From an uncultured beta proteobacterium (GTDB taxonomy: Bacteria > Pseudomonadota > Gammaproteobacteria > Burkholderiales > Burkholderiaceae_B), in assembly GCA_903821335.1 (NCBI GenBank), contig CAIJKV010000339.1:33937-97936 (forward strand): a DNA stretch of 64,000 nt, written 5' to 3'. The notes below the pieces were generated by a model that saw only the letters and a list, made by a program, of their open reading frames with translations, did no database searches and was not told where the DNA came from. Both the position numbers and the translations under genes were made by a program. Below are positions 39,632 through 49,597 of this stretch, one piece after another; position 1 is the stretch's first letter, and each line of letters starts with the position of its first letter.

Positions 39632-40954
39632 ATGTCTGTACGCTATCTGAAACGCGGCAAGGATGCTGCGCAAGTCGCCCAAGCGGATGCAGTCGTTCGT
39701 GCGACAGTCGAGGCCCTGTTGCTTGATATAGAAAAGCGAGGCGATCAAGCCGTACGTGAGCTTTCAGCCAAGTTTGATCACTGGGAACCCAGCCAGTTTC
39801 GCCTGAGTCAGGCGGATATCGAACGCGCAGTCAAACAGTTGTCGCCGCGTGAAATCGAAGACATCAAGTTTGCGCAGAGTCAGATTCGCCGGTTTGCGCA
39901 AATCCAGCGTGCCTCCATGCAGGACGTCGAAGTCGAGACCCTGCCAGGTGTCGTGCTTGGACACAAACATATTCCCGTCAACGCCGTGGGGTGCTATGTG
40001 CCTGGCGGTAAGTATCCGATGATCGCCTCGGCGCATATGAGTGTGCTGACTGCCAAGGTCGCGGGCGTCAAGCGCATTGTGTCGACCGCGCCTCCTTATC
40101 AGGGTGCACCGCATCCTGCCATCGTCACGGCCATGCATTTTGCGGGTGCGGACGAAATCCTGGTGCTGGGCGGCATCCAGGCGGTCGGCGCCATGGCACT
40201 GGGCACAGAATCAATTCAGGCCGTCGACATGCTGGTAGGACCCGGCAACATGTTCGTGGCCGAGGCCAAGCGCCAACTGTTTGGTCGTGTGGGCATTGAT
40301 CTTTTTGCCGGGCCGACTGAAACGCTGATCATTGCCGATGATTCAGTCGATGCGGAAATGTGCGCGGTTGACCTGCTGGGCCAGGCTGAACATGGGCCGA
40401 CATCTCCGGCGATTTTGTTGACCAACAGCGAATCACTCGCGCGGGCCACCCTCGTTGAGCTCGAGCGTCAGCTGGCGATCTTGCCGACTGCCGAGATCGC
40501 ACGCGTCTCGTGGGCGGAACACGGTGAAATCATTGTGTGCGACACCATAGACGAGATGATTGCCACGGCCGACGCGCTGGCCTTTGAACACGTGCAAGTG
40601 CTGACACGCGATCCGGATGTGTTCCTGAATGGGCTGAGCAATTTTGGCGCGCTCTTTCTAGGCCCCCGGACCAACGTCAGTTTTGGCGACAAGGTAATCG
40701 GGACCAACCACACGTTGCCGACCAAGCGCAGTGCAAGATTTACAGGCGGGTTATGGGTCGGGAAATTTCTGAAAACCTGTACCTATCAGCGCGTAACCAC
40801 CGATGCGGCGTCGGCGATGATCGGCGAGTATTGTTCACGACTGTGCCATATGGAAAATTTTGCCGGACACGGCGAGCAGGCGAACTTGCGCGTGCGCCGC
40901 TACGGTGAACGCGGCGACGTGCCGTGGTATCAACCGGTTCCAGTGATCGAGTGA
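39632..40954 (+). CDS. Histidinol dehydrogenase-family protein (HisD/HpsN-like)
   Basis: [86 protein letters not shown]. Confidence 0.88.
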   Translation: MSVRYLKRGKDAAQVAQADAVVRATVEALLLDIEKRGDQAVRELSAKFDHWEPSQFRLSQADIERAVKQLSPREIEDIKFAQSQIRRFAQIQRASMQDVEVETLPGVVLGHKHIPVNAVGCYVPGGKYPMIASAHMSVLTAKVAGVKRIVSTAPPYQGAPHPAIVTAMHFAGADEILVLGGIQAVGAMALGTESIQAVDMLVGPGNMFVAEAKRQLFGRVGIDLFAGPTETLIIADDSVDAEMCAVDLLGQAEHGPTSPAILLTNSESLARATLVELERQLAILPTAEIARVSWAEHGEIIVCDTIDEMIATADALAFEHVQVLTRDPDVFLNGLSNFGALFLGPRTNVSFGDKVIGTNHTLPTKRSARFTGGLWVGKFLKTCTYQRVTTDAASAMIGEYCSRLCHMENFAGHGEQANLRVRRYGERGDVPWYQPVPVIE

Positions 40955-41035
40955 CGTTGCGCTCGCCTTGGTGTTTTAGAAACAAATTTTAAAAAAATAT
41001 AGTTTGATGAAATATAAAAAAACATCAGGAGACAA

Positions 41036-42055
41036 ATGATGATGTCCATCAACAAAGGCTCGAAATTTCGACTGTGGCTACGAAATTCCGGCCTGTCCGG
41101 TATTGCCTTGGCGAGCGTGGTGCTGGTCGCCGGCCTGGGCAGCGCACAGGCCCAGGACGCCTACCCAGGCAAGGCGATACGTCTTGTCGTGCCATACCCC
41201 CCCGGTGGCGTCAGTGACAATTCAAGCCGGGCAATTGCCGAGCGGCTCGGTCGCGAACTGAATCAGACCATCATCATTGAAAACAAGGCAGGAGCAGCAT
41301 CCACATTGGCCAGCAACCTGGTCGCACGCGCGCCTGCCGATGGCTACACCCTATATGCCGCGCCTGTTTCAGTGGTGATCAATCCGACCTTGCAGGGAAA
41401 AGTCGAATACGACCCGCAGAGGGATTTTGCGCCGATCTCGATGATGATCACCTCTGCCTTTGTTCTGCAGACCAACAAGGAACTGAATGTAAACAACATG
41501 GCTGAATTGCTGGCGCGGGTTCGGGCCAATCCGGACAAGTTTGCCATCGGGACTTCGGGAATGGGCTCGATCAATCACCTGGCAGCCGAATATTTCATGA
41601 AGGCCTTTGACCTGAAAATGGCTGTCATTCATTACAAAGGTGGCTCACCAGCTGCCCAGGACCTGATAGGCGGGCGCATCCAGATGATGTTTTCAGCCAC
41701 CAACGAAGCCATGCCCTTTATCCAGGCTGGCAGGACGCAAGGCATTGCCGTGACCTCCGCCCAGCGGGTGAGCACGCTACCAGAGCTGCCAACGGTAGAC
41801 GAGGCGACAGGCACCCAGGGGTTTGACGCTGAATTCTGGCTGGCGTTGCTCGCACCTGCCAAAACTCCACCGACTGTGCTCAATACGCTACAGACGGCGA
41901 TGCAGAAAGTGGGGGCCGACCGCGTGCTGGCAGAAGATCTGGCCAAAAAGGGCGTGATGCTCAAGGTGTCGTCGCCTGCCGAGGTGCAGGGTTATATGGA
42001 CCGGGACGGCAAGAAATGGGGTCAGATCATCAAGGAGCTTGGCATCAAGGAATAA
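41036..42055 (+). CDS. Tripartite tricarboxylate (Bug/TctC) family substrate-binding protein
   Basis: Signal peptide; YPGKAIRLVVPYPPGGVSDNSSRAIAERL; AAPVSVVINPTL. Confidence 0.93.
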   Translation: MMMSINKGSKFRLWLRNSGLSGIALASVVLVAGLGSAQAQDAYPGKAIRLVVPYPPGGVSDNSSRAIAERLGRELNQTIIIENKAGAASTLASNLVARAPADGYTLYAAPVSVVINPTLQGKVEYDPQRDFAPISMMITSAFVLQTNKELNVNNMAELLARVRANPDKFAIGTSGMGSINHLAAEYFMKAFDLKMAVIHYKGGSPAAQDLIGGRIQMMFSATNEAMPFIQAGRTQGIAVTSAQRVSTLPELPTVDEATGTQGFDAEFWLALLAPAKTPPTVLNTLQTAMQKVGADRVLAEDLAKKGVMLKVSSPAEVQGYMDRDGKKWGQIIKELGIKE

Positions 42056-42106
42056 TGCCGGGATGGTCGCTACAATCTGGACATCCACAACAGGCGGGTT
42101 GACACG

Positions 42107-42952
42107 ATGTCCGATGTGATTGCCCTGGTATTTGACTTTGATGACACACTGGCCCCTGATAGCACCTCGGGCTTCCTGGAGAGTATCGGCGTTGATACGC
42201 ACGACTTCTGGACCAGGCGGGTTGACCCGCTGCTCAAGCAGGACTGGGATCCGGTCCCGGCGTACCTGCATGAAATGATCCAGCTTTCACGCGCGCGCGG
42301 GCGCGACGCGATCACCCAGGCGCAACTGATGAACTGGGGCGCGACGCTACCCCTGCATGCAGGGGTCGACACCTTGTTTGAACGCTTGCGCCAGCAGGTG
42401 CGCAAGGCACAGCCGCAGGTGCAGCTTGAGTTTTACCTGATTTCAAGCGGTATCGGCGATGTGGTTCGCCATACACGCATCGCACACGAATTCACCGATA
42501 TCTGGGCCTCGGAGTTTGTCTACGATGACACGGGCGGCATCACCTTCCCGCGTCGCATTGTCAGTTTTACCGACAAGACACGCTATCTGTTCCATATCCA
42601 GAAAGGTATTGTCGGGCCGGCGTACCAGGGCAAGCCCTTTGAGGTGAACCGCAAGGTTGCCGAGGACCGGCTGCGGGTACCGTTCGACCAGATGGTGTTC
42701 GTCGGGGACGGCTATACGGATATTCCATGTTTTTCACTGATTCGAAGCGCCGGCGGTTTTGCGTTCGGCGTCTGGGACCCCAAACATCGTGACAAACGCA
42801 GCCGCGCCTGGGGGTTCATCGAGGATGGACGGGTGTCGAACCTGAACCAGGCGCGCTATGACGATGACGCCGAGTTGTATCAATGGCTGGAAGAAGCGCT
42901 CACCAGCCTGGCGAGTCGCGTGGCCCTCAAATCGCGCGTGTACCGTGGATGA
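42107..42952 (+). CDS. HAD-superfamily phosphatase/hydrolase
   Basis: ALVFDFDDTLAPD; FVGDGYTDIPCFSLI. Confidence 0.85.
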   Translation: MSDVIALVFDFDDTLAPDSTSGFLESIGVDTHDFWTRRVDPLLKQDWDPVPAYLHEMIQLSRARGRDAITQAQLMNWGATLPLHAGVDTLFERLRQQVRKAQPQVQLEFYLISSGIGDVVRHTRIAHEFTDIWASEFVYDDTGGITFPRRIVSFTDKTRYLFHIQKGIVGPAYQGKPFEVNRKVAEDRLRVPFDQMVFVGDGYTDIPCFSLIRSAGGFAFGVWDPKHRDKRSRAWGFIEDGRVSNLNQARYDDDAELYQWLEEALTSLASRVALKSRVYRG

Positions 42953-43418
42953 AGCCCTGATGCAGCTGGCGCTGGCACAGGCCGCGCTGGCTGAACAACT
43001 CGGAGAAGTGCCGGTCGGTGCGGTCGTGGTCGGGGCTGACGGCGCGGTGATCGCGACGGGCTTTAATCGCACCATTACCGATCATGATCCGACCGCGCAT
43101 GCCGAGATCGTCGCGCTGCGGCGCGCCGCACTGGCACTGGAAAATTACAGACTGCCCGGCGCCACGGTGTACGTGACGCTTGAGCCCTGCGTCATGTGCC
43201 TGGGCGCCATGCTACATGCAAGGCTGGCGCGTGTCGTGTTCGGGGCGTCTGACCCTAAAACAGGTGCCTGTGGAAGCGTGATCAATCTCGTCGACGAGCA
43301 TCGACTCAACCACCAGACCGTGGTATCGGGCGGCGTGCTGGAGCTGGCATGCGGCGATATCCTGCGTACATTTTTCAGACGACGTCGTCACAAGGATTCT
43401 CATCTTGACCAAGCATGA
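42945..43418 (+). CDS. tadA: tRNA-specific adenosine deaminase (GTG start)
   Basis: VPVGAVVVGADG; HAEIVALRRA; TLEPCVMCLGAMLHARLARVVFGASDPKTGACGS. Confidence 0.94.
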   Translation: MDEALMQLALAQAALAEQLGEVPVGAVVVGADGAVIATGFNRTITDHDPTAHAEIVALRRAALALENYRLPGATVYVTLEPCVMCLGAMLHARLARVVFGASDPKTGACGSVINLVDEHRLNHQTVVSGGVLELACGDILRTFFRRRRHKDSHLDQA

Positions 43419-44334
43419 TCATCATCACTCAGTATTTCCCGATGCCAGCGGCATCTACATTTTCTCGCCTTCCAGCGCGGTCGCTGATCCCGAGTCCATC
43501 ACACGCGCCACGCAACGCCTGAACAAGATGGGGTTCAAGGTGGCGGTCGACCGCACGGCACTCGCCCAGTCGCAGCGCTTTGCCGGGACAGATGTGCAGC
43601 GCCTCGCCGCCTTTGGCCGCGCGATCAAACAGAAATTGCCGATTGTCATGGCCTCACGCGGGGGGTATGGGCTCACGCGCTTGTTGCCGCAGATTGACTG
43701 GAACGCCATGGCGGACTCTGGCAAGCGTTTCGTGGGCCAAAGCGACTTTACGGCTTTTAGCCTGGCGCTGCTCGCCAAGACCGGAGCAGTCAGCTATGCG
43801 GGCCCAACCGCCTGTTTTGACTTCGGTGGCAAGAAAGCCGAAATACTGACCGCTGAAATATTTGGCGAAAGTATGCGCGGTGAACTCGAAATATTGAGTT
43901 TCGAAACACAAGATGCTGATGCGGTGGATTGCCGCGGTGTGCTTTGGGGGGGCAACCTTACCATGATCACGTCGCTGATCGGTACCCCATACATGCCAGC
44001 CATCAAAGGCGGCATCCTCTTTGTGGAAGACGTGGGCGAGCACCCGTACCGTGTCGAGCGAATGCTCAGTCAACTCGCGCAGGCCGGCATCCTTGGCAAA
44101 CAGAAAGCGCTGCTGCTCGGCGGCTTTACCGAATATCGGTTGGCCGCGCACGATGCAGGCTACGACCTGTCTGCGGCCATCGCCTATATTCGCAAGTCAG
44201 TGGGCATTCCGGTCATCACGGGCTTGCCGTATGGGCATACCGTAATGAAAGCGACCCTGCCAGTCGGTGCGAAAATTGGTGTCGCGACCGAGAAGGGGAT
44301 GGCGCATCTGGTGCTGGATGAACATCAGCACTAA
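43405..44334 (+). CDS. ldcA: Muramoyltetrapeptide LD-carboxypeptidase
   Basis: MASRGGYGLTRLLPQIDW; FVGQSDFTAF; GGNLTMITSLIGTPYMP. Confidence 0.93.
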   Translation: MTKHDHHHSVFPDASGIYIFSPSSAVADPESITRATQRLNKMGFKVAVDRTALAQSQRFAGTDVQRLAAFGRAIKQKLPIVMASRGGYGLTRLLPQIDWNAMADSGKRFVGQSDFTAFSLALLAKTGAVSYAGPTACFDFGGKKAEILTAEIFGESMRGELEILSFETQDADAVDCRGVLWGGNLTMITSLIGTPYMPAIKGGILFVEDVGEHPYRVERMLSQLAQAGILGKQKALLLGGFTEYRLAAHDAGYDLSAAIAYIRKSVGIPVITGLPYGHTVMKATLPVGAKIGVATEKGMAHLVLDEHQH

Positions 44335-44436
44335 CTGAACAGCAGCACGAATGAAACATCAGCGCGAACGAAACATCAGCGCGAACGAAACATCAGCACG
44401 AACGATCAGTCAGCGCGAACGATCAGTCAGCACTAA
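44317..44436. repeat. 17-bp tandem repeat array at ldcA 3' end / ldcA-livF convergent intergenic
   Basis: gaacatcagcactaac, tgaacagcagcacgaat, gaaacatcagcgcgaac (x2), gaaacatcagcacgaac, gatcagtcagcgcgaac, gatcagtcagcactaac. Confidence 0.9.
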
Positions 44437-44448
44437 CGTTCGTGCTGC

Positions 44449-45171
44449 TTAGTGACTGCCGCCCAGATACGCCGCCTTGACGGCGGGATCATTCTTGAGC
44501 TTTTCAGCGGGCCCGTGTGCGGTGATCCGGCCATTTTCCAGCACATAACCGTAGTCGGCCACGTTCAGGGCGGCGGCTGCAAACTGCTCGACCAGCAGCA
44601 TGGTCACCCCTTCGGACTTCAGGCGAGAGATAATCTTGAACACCTCTTCGACCAGTATGGGTGCCAGGCCCATCGAAGGTTCGTCGAGCAAGATGATTTC
44701 AGGATTCAACATGATGGCACGCGCCATGGCGAGCATCTGTTGCTCTCCACCTGACAACGTGCCGGCCAGTTGGTTGCGACGCTCCTTGAGTCGTGGGAAC
44801 AGTTCCATCGCGCGTTCAAGGTCGCCGCTGACGTCGCCGCGTGCCCGATGGTGCGTGAGGCGCGGGAAAGCACCCAGCAACAAGTTGTCGGTGACGGACA
44901 TGGTCGAGAACACCTTGCGGCCTTCCGGAGAGTGCGCCAGCCCCAGACGGGCAATGGCGTAAGAGTCCTGGCCATCAATGCGTTTGCCAGCCAGTGTCGT
45001 TTCGCCGGCAGTCGGCTTGATCATGCCCGTGACCGCGCGCATGGTGGTGGTTTTCCCCGCGCCATTCGAGCCGATCAACGTCACGACCTGACTTTTGGGA
45101 ACGTCAATACTGATCCCGTGAAGAACCTTGACTTTGCCGTACCCAGCTTCGAGATTTTTGATTGATAACAT
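44449..45171 (-). CDS. livF: Branched-chain amino acid ABC transporter ATPase
   Basis: MLSIKNLEAGYGKVKVLHGISIDVPKSQVVTLIGSNGAGKTTTMRAVTG. Confidence 0.95.
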   Translation of the reverse strand: MLSIKNLEAGYGKVKVLHGISIDVPKSQVVTLIGSNGAGKTTTMRAVTGMIKPTAGETTLAGKRIDGQDSYAIARLGLAHSPEGRKVFSTMSVTDNLLLGAFPRLTHHRARGDVSGDLERAMELFPRLKERRNQLAGTLSGGEQQMLAMARAIMLNPEIILLDEPSMGLAPILVEEVFKIISRLKSEGVTMLLVEQFAAAALNVADYGYVLENGRITAHGPAEKLKNDPAVKAAYLGGSH

Positions 45172-45198
45172 GTTATTTCCTGATCTCGGCGCGCCGCA

Positions 45199-47142
45199 TC
45201 AAGCGGGCTGTCCGCCTAGGTAAGCTTCGATGACTTTTTCGTCAGCCTGGACTTGCGCGGGCTTGCCTTCGGCAATTTTCTGGCCAAAATCCAGTACCGA
45301 GACCGTGTCGCAGGCTGCCATCACGACATCCATGTGGTGTTCGATCAGGATGATGGTGATGCCATGCTCACGGATTTTCTGGATGATGACCAGCAGATCC
45401 TTGATGTCCGGGGCAGTCAGGCCGGCAGCGGGCTCATCAAGCAACAACAGGTTTGGATCAAGCGCCAGGGCGCGGGCAATTTCAAGCATGCGCTGTTTGC
45501 CATAGGGCAGGTTGCGTGCCTCTTCGTTGGCCAGTTTGTCCAGACCGACGAACCGCAGCAAACCGAGTGCGCGTTCACGTGCGCGCGCTTCCTCTTGTGT
45601 GTACTTGTGCAGGTGCAGCGACACATCCAGGAGATTGGACGCAAAGGCGTGATGCAGACCCACCAGAATGTTTTCCAGCGCAGTCATTTCACCAAACAAC
45701 TGGACGTTCTGGAACGTACGCGCAATGCCCGACAACGCGATCTCGGACGAGGTCTTGCCCACCACGCTTTTGTTGGCATAGACCACGTCGCCGGCGGTTG
45801 GCACGTAGATGCCGGTCAGCACGTTCATCATGGTGCTCTTGCCTGAACCGTTCGGACCAATCAGGCCATGGATCGTGCCACGTTCAATGACCAGATCGAC
45901 TTTGTTCAGTGCCTTCAAGCCACCGAATTGCATCAGGACCGACTTGACGTTGAGCAGCGTGCCTTCCTTTTGCTCGCGGTTGGCCAGGCTGATGACGTCT
46001 TCTCTGGTGGGTTTGATCTCAAGAAGCTCGGCGGCGGCCTGTGCTGCGGCTGCCGACTTGCCTGTCAGCGAGGCGTAGTAGTTGCGGACAAAGCCGACAA
46101 TGCCGTCCTGCAGGTAATAGACCACCAGCAGAATCATGAAGCCAAAAATCGTCAGGCGCCAGTCGGTAATGTTTTCGAGCCAGAAAGAAAATGCCGCCAG
46201 ACCGATGATCCCGGCCAGTGGCACGGACACCTTTTGCCAGGTCGTCAGTTTCTTGACCAGGGAGATGACCGACAGAATGATGAACACCACGGCCAGAATG
46301 ACCGCCACGGTGCGAAAGAGCTCAATGTCGTCGAGCAACTTGGGCAACATCACGATGATGGTTGAACCGAGGATTGCGCCAATGCGCGACTTGCGTCCGC
46401 CCATGATGATGGCCAGCAAGAACAGGATGCTGAGTTCGATCACATAGGTGTTAGGCGAAATATATTGCTCTGAGTAGGAATACATGCACCCCGCCAGACC
46501 GGCAAAACCGGCACTGATGACAAAGGCATAGACCTTGTAGCGGTAGACCGATACGCCCATGCAGTCGCAGGCGACGGGACTGTCGCGCAGTGCTTCGAAC
46601 GCGCGCCCAAGGTGTGACTTGAGAATGCGGTGGACCACCAGCAGGCTCAGCAGCATCAACACGCACACAATCCAGTAGTACTCATTCTCGTTGGTGACAT
46701 GACCAAAAAAGGAAGGCTTCGGTATTTTGATCCCGACCGGCCCTTCGGTCAGGAAGCTCATTTCGTTGATCAGGATCTGGATGATGGTGCCAAAGGCCAG
46801 CGTGACCATGGCCAGGTAAGGACCAATCACTTTGAGTGCCGGTAAGGCAAGTAAGCCGCCAAAGAGGGCGGTGACCGCGATGGAGGCGGGCACCGTTACC
46901 CAGAAGGGCATGCCGAGCTTCATGAACAGCACACCGGCCACATACGAGCCGATACCGAACAGACCCGCATGACCCAGGGAGACTTGCCCGGTATAGCCCA
47001 CGACAATATCCAGGCCGAACAGCAGCACGGCATAGATGAGGATCGTTTCAACAAGGTGGATGTAATAGGGGTTTTCAACGACGAGTGGGAATCCGAACAG
47101 CGCGATAATCGCGGCGATCAGCAGAATGGTTTTAGTTTTCAT
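45199..47142 (-). CDS. Branched-chain amino acid ABC transporter permease-ATPase fusion (LivM-LivG)
   Basis: N-terminal LivM (GYTGQVSLGHAGLFGIGSYVAGVL) fused in one ORF to LivG ATPase (GLIGPNGSGKSTMMNVLTGIY). Confidence 0.95.
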   Translation of the reverse strand: MKTKTILLIAAIIALFGFPLVVENPYYIHLVETILIYAVLLFGLDIVVGYTGQVSLGHAGLFGIGSYVAGVLFMKLGMPFWVTVPASIAVTALFGGLLALPALKVIGPYLAMVTLAFGTIIQILINEMSFLTEGPVGIKIPKPSFFGHVTNENEYYWIVCVLMLLSLLVVHRILKSHLGRAFEALRDSPVACDCMGVSVYRYKVYAFVISAGFAGLAGCMYSYSEQYISPNTYVIELSILFLLAIIMGGRKSRIGAILGSTIIVMLPKLLDDIELFRTVAVILAVVFIILSVISLVKKLTTWQKVSVPLAGIIGLAAFSFWLENITDWRLTIFGFMILLVVYYLQDGIVGFVRNYYASLTGKSAAAAQAAAELLEIKPTREDVISLANREQKEGTLLNVKSVLMQFGGLKALNKVDLVIERGTIHGLIGPNGSGKSTMMNVLTGIYVPTAGDVVYANKSVVGKTSSEIALSGIARTFQNVQLFGEMTALENILVGLHHAFASNLLDVSLHLHKYTQEEARARERALGLLRFVGLDKLANEEARNLPYGKQRMLEIARALALDPNLLLLDEPAAGLTAPDIKDLLVIIQKIREHGITIILIEHHMDVVMAACDTVSVLDFGQKIAEGKPAQVQADEKVIEAYLGGQPA

Positions 47143-47146
47143 GGGA

Positions 47147-48025
47147 TCAGACCTTCTTGATCGCTGTTTTGCCAAAGAGTCCGGCCGGCTTCATCGCCAG
47201 GACCAATAGCAAGAGAATCAGGCCAGGTACATCTTTGTAGCCAGTGGAAAGGTAGAAACCCGTCGTGGTTTCGGCAATACCCAGAATCAGGCCGCCCACG
47301 ATGATGCCCATGCCGCTCGACAGGCCGCCGATAATGGCCACGGCAAAGGCCTTGAGGCCAAGGGCCGAACCCATCGTGGCGCCAGTCAGCGTGAGTGGGG
47401 CAATCAGTACACCAGCAAACGCTGCCGTCAGCGACGAAAGTGCGTAGGAAAACGTGATCACCAGGCTGGTGTTGATACCCATCAGGCCCGCTGCGTCGCG
47501 ATCATTGGACGTGGCAACCACGGCTTTGCCGTAGATGCTCTTGCGGTTAAACAGTTCAACCAGCAACATCATCGCCAGCGCACCGGCCACCACAACGAGT
47601 TCCATGGGCAGCACATTGGCGCCCAGTAGTTTGATCGGGTCGTCGTCAATGGGGGATGGGAACTTCATGTCGTCGCGACCCCAGAGGTTTTCGGCGACGT
47701 TCTTGAAAATAATACCCAGCGCGATGGTGGACATGATCCAGCCAAATTCAGACTTGATCTTGATTGCCGGGCGCACGCCGATGAGTTCGACCAGGCCGCC
47801 TTGCAAGGCGCCAAACAGGCAGACGACCGGGATCATGAGCCAGTAGTTCAGACCGAAGGCGTCAACCAGCATCAGACCGACCATCGCACCGAGCATCAAG
47901 GCTTCGCCCTGACCAAAGTTCAGGGTGCCTGAGGTGGCAAAAGTCAGTTGGTAACCAAACGCGATCACCGCGTAAATCATCCCAAGCGAGATGCCACTAA
48001 AAACCAGTTGGAGCAGGATTTCCAT
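47147..48025 (-). CDS. livH: Branched-chain amino acid ABC transporter permease
   Basis: MEILLQLVFSGISLGMIYAVIAFGYQLTFATSGTLNFGQGE. Confidence 0.95.
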   Translation of the reverse strand: MEILLQLVFSGISLGMIYAVIAFGYQLTFATSGTLNFGQGEALMLGAMVGLMLVDAFGLNYWLMIPVVCLFGALQGGLVELIGVRPAIKIKSEFGWIMSTIALGIIFKNVAENLWGRDDMKFPSPIDDDPIKLLGANVLPMELVVVAGALAMMLLVELFNRKSIYGKAVVATSNDRDAAGLMGINTSLVITFSYALSSLTAAFAGVLIAPLTLTGATMGSALGLKAFAVAIIGGLSSGMGIIVGGLILGIAETTTGFYLSTGYKDVPGLILLLLVLAMKPAGLFGKTAIKKV

Positions 48026-48090
48026 AGGAAGGTCCCTAGGATAATTAAATTGTTACAGTGATTTCAGACAGCTGCTATCTGGCTGGCCAT

Positions 48091-48125
48091 TAAAAAACGC
48101 CGCACTATTTCGCGCGGCGTTTTTG
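48091..48125 (-). terminator. Hairpin with T-tract between livK and livH
   Basis: aaaaacgccgc-actatttc-gcgcggcgttttt. Confidence 0.75.
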
Positions 48126-48160
48126 GTGAACCAGATACAGTCAATCTTCTCTTACATTGC

Positions 48161-49369
48161 TTACTGAGCCTTCTTGACACGCACTTGTGAAGCCGCTTTT
48201 GCATCGTCAGGATTGGCGTAGCCGACTTTGGCAGCCTTGACTTCGCCCATCACGGGGATGTTTGAAGTGATTGCCTCATGGTCGGTCTTGGTGAAGGGCT
48301 TGTCATAGACCGTGACGACTCCGTCAACCTTGGCATCCAGGTTTTCGAGTGCTTCGCGCACCTTGGGGCCGTCGGTCGTGCCAGCCTGCTTCATGGCAGC
48401 AGCAAGCAGGTAGATCGAGTCGTAACCTTGCGCAGCAGACACGGGCGAGTCGATACGACCGTTCTTGGGCTTGAACTGAGCCAGGTAGGCTTCGATGAAC
48501 GCCTTGCGCTTTGGCGTTGCAGGGTCTTGAATAAAGGTTTGTGGCATGGTGGCGCCATCACCGTTCTTGCCAGCCGTGTCAATGAAGTTAGCCATTGACA
48601 ACGTCCAGCTGCCGATCATGGGCTTTTTCCAGCCCAGTTTGGCCATACCGTTGGCAACCTGTGCGAGTTCAGGGCCGATGGCGTAGGTCAGGATCACGTC
48701 TGCGCCGGCTTCCTTGGCCTTGAGCAGTTGCGGCGTCATGTCCACATCCTTGATGTTGAACTTTTCATCGGCAACCGGTGTGATGCCTTTGGCTGCCAGT
48801 GCAGCGGTCAGGTCCTTGCGACCCAGGTCGCCATAGGCGGTTGAGTCGGCCAGAATGGCAACTTTCTTGAAGCCACGACGGGTCACGGCCTCTTCAACGA
48901 TCATGGGTGCCTGGATATTGTCGGCAGCGGCAGTCCGGAAAACGTAGTTTTCAGGTTCTTTCTCAAACTGGTGCGTGATCAGCGAGCCGGTGGCGACGTT
49001 GTTCATGACAGGAATCTTGGCTTCCTGGAAGAAACGCTGCGAAGCCAGTGCCACGCCGGTGTTGATGTAGCCGACTGCAGCGACCACCTTGGTCTTGTTG
49101 ATAAATTCCTGGGCGATTTGCACGCCGCGTTCATTTTTTGCTTCGTCATCACGTTCGACTAACTCGATTTTCTTACCGAGCACGCCACCGGAGGCATTGA
49201 TTTCCTTGGTGGCCAGACGCACGCCGTCGCGCATGCTGACGCCCATTGAGGACGAGCCACCTGTGAAGGGGCCAATCACGCCAATTTTGATCGTGTCCTG
49301 CGCATACGTAGCACCCGATGCCAGTGTGCAGGCCGCCACGACGGCTAAAAGTTTGTGGGTCATTGTCAT
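48161..49369 (-). CDS. Branched-chain amino acid ABC transporter periplasmic binding protein
   Basis: Signal peptide; TIKIGVIGPFTGGSSSMGVSMRDGVRLATKEINASGGVLGKKIELVERDDEAK. Confidence 0.94.
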   Translation of the reverse strand: MTMTHKLLAVVAACTLASGATYAQDTIKIGVIGPFTGGSSSMGVSMRDGVRLATKEINASGGVLGKKIELVERDDEAKNERGVQIAQEFINKTKVVAAVGYINTGVALASQRFFQEAKIPVMNNVATGSLITHQFEKEPENYVFRTAAADNIQAPMIVEEAVTRRGFKKVAILADSTAYGDLGRKDLTAALAAKGITPVADEKFNIKDVDMTPQLLKAKEAGADVILTYAIGPELAQVANGMAKLGWKKPMIGSWTLSMANFIDTAGKNGDGATMPQTFIQDPATPKRKAFIEAYLAQFKPKNGRIDSPVSAAQGYDSIYLLAAAMKQAGTTDGPKVREALENLDAKVDGVVTVYDKPFTKTDHEAITSNIPVMGEVKAAKVGYANPDDAKAASQVRVKKAQ

Positions 49370-49597
49370 GTTTGCTCCTGAGCCAACCTGTGTCAGTTGT
49401 GAGCCGCCATTCTAACGATATCGGCGCTGATTTCCCCGAGGGTTTACTCTATGTTTTGTCATCTAAATCAATGCACGTTAGCGATTTTTGTCAAAAGTTG
49501 AAGTCATGTGCCACCACAGGACATCGAATCTCCGGACAAAAATCATGATCAACGGATAACCTGAAATAAAACAGGCCATCCGGTTGAAACACTGTTG

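Noticed and set aside
44317-44450. Possible CRISPR array in the 17-bp repeats downstream of ldcA
   Set aside because: Units are contiguous with no spacers, too short, and no cas genes are nearby.
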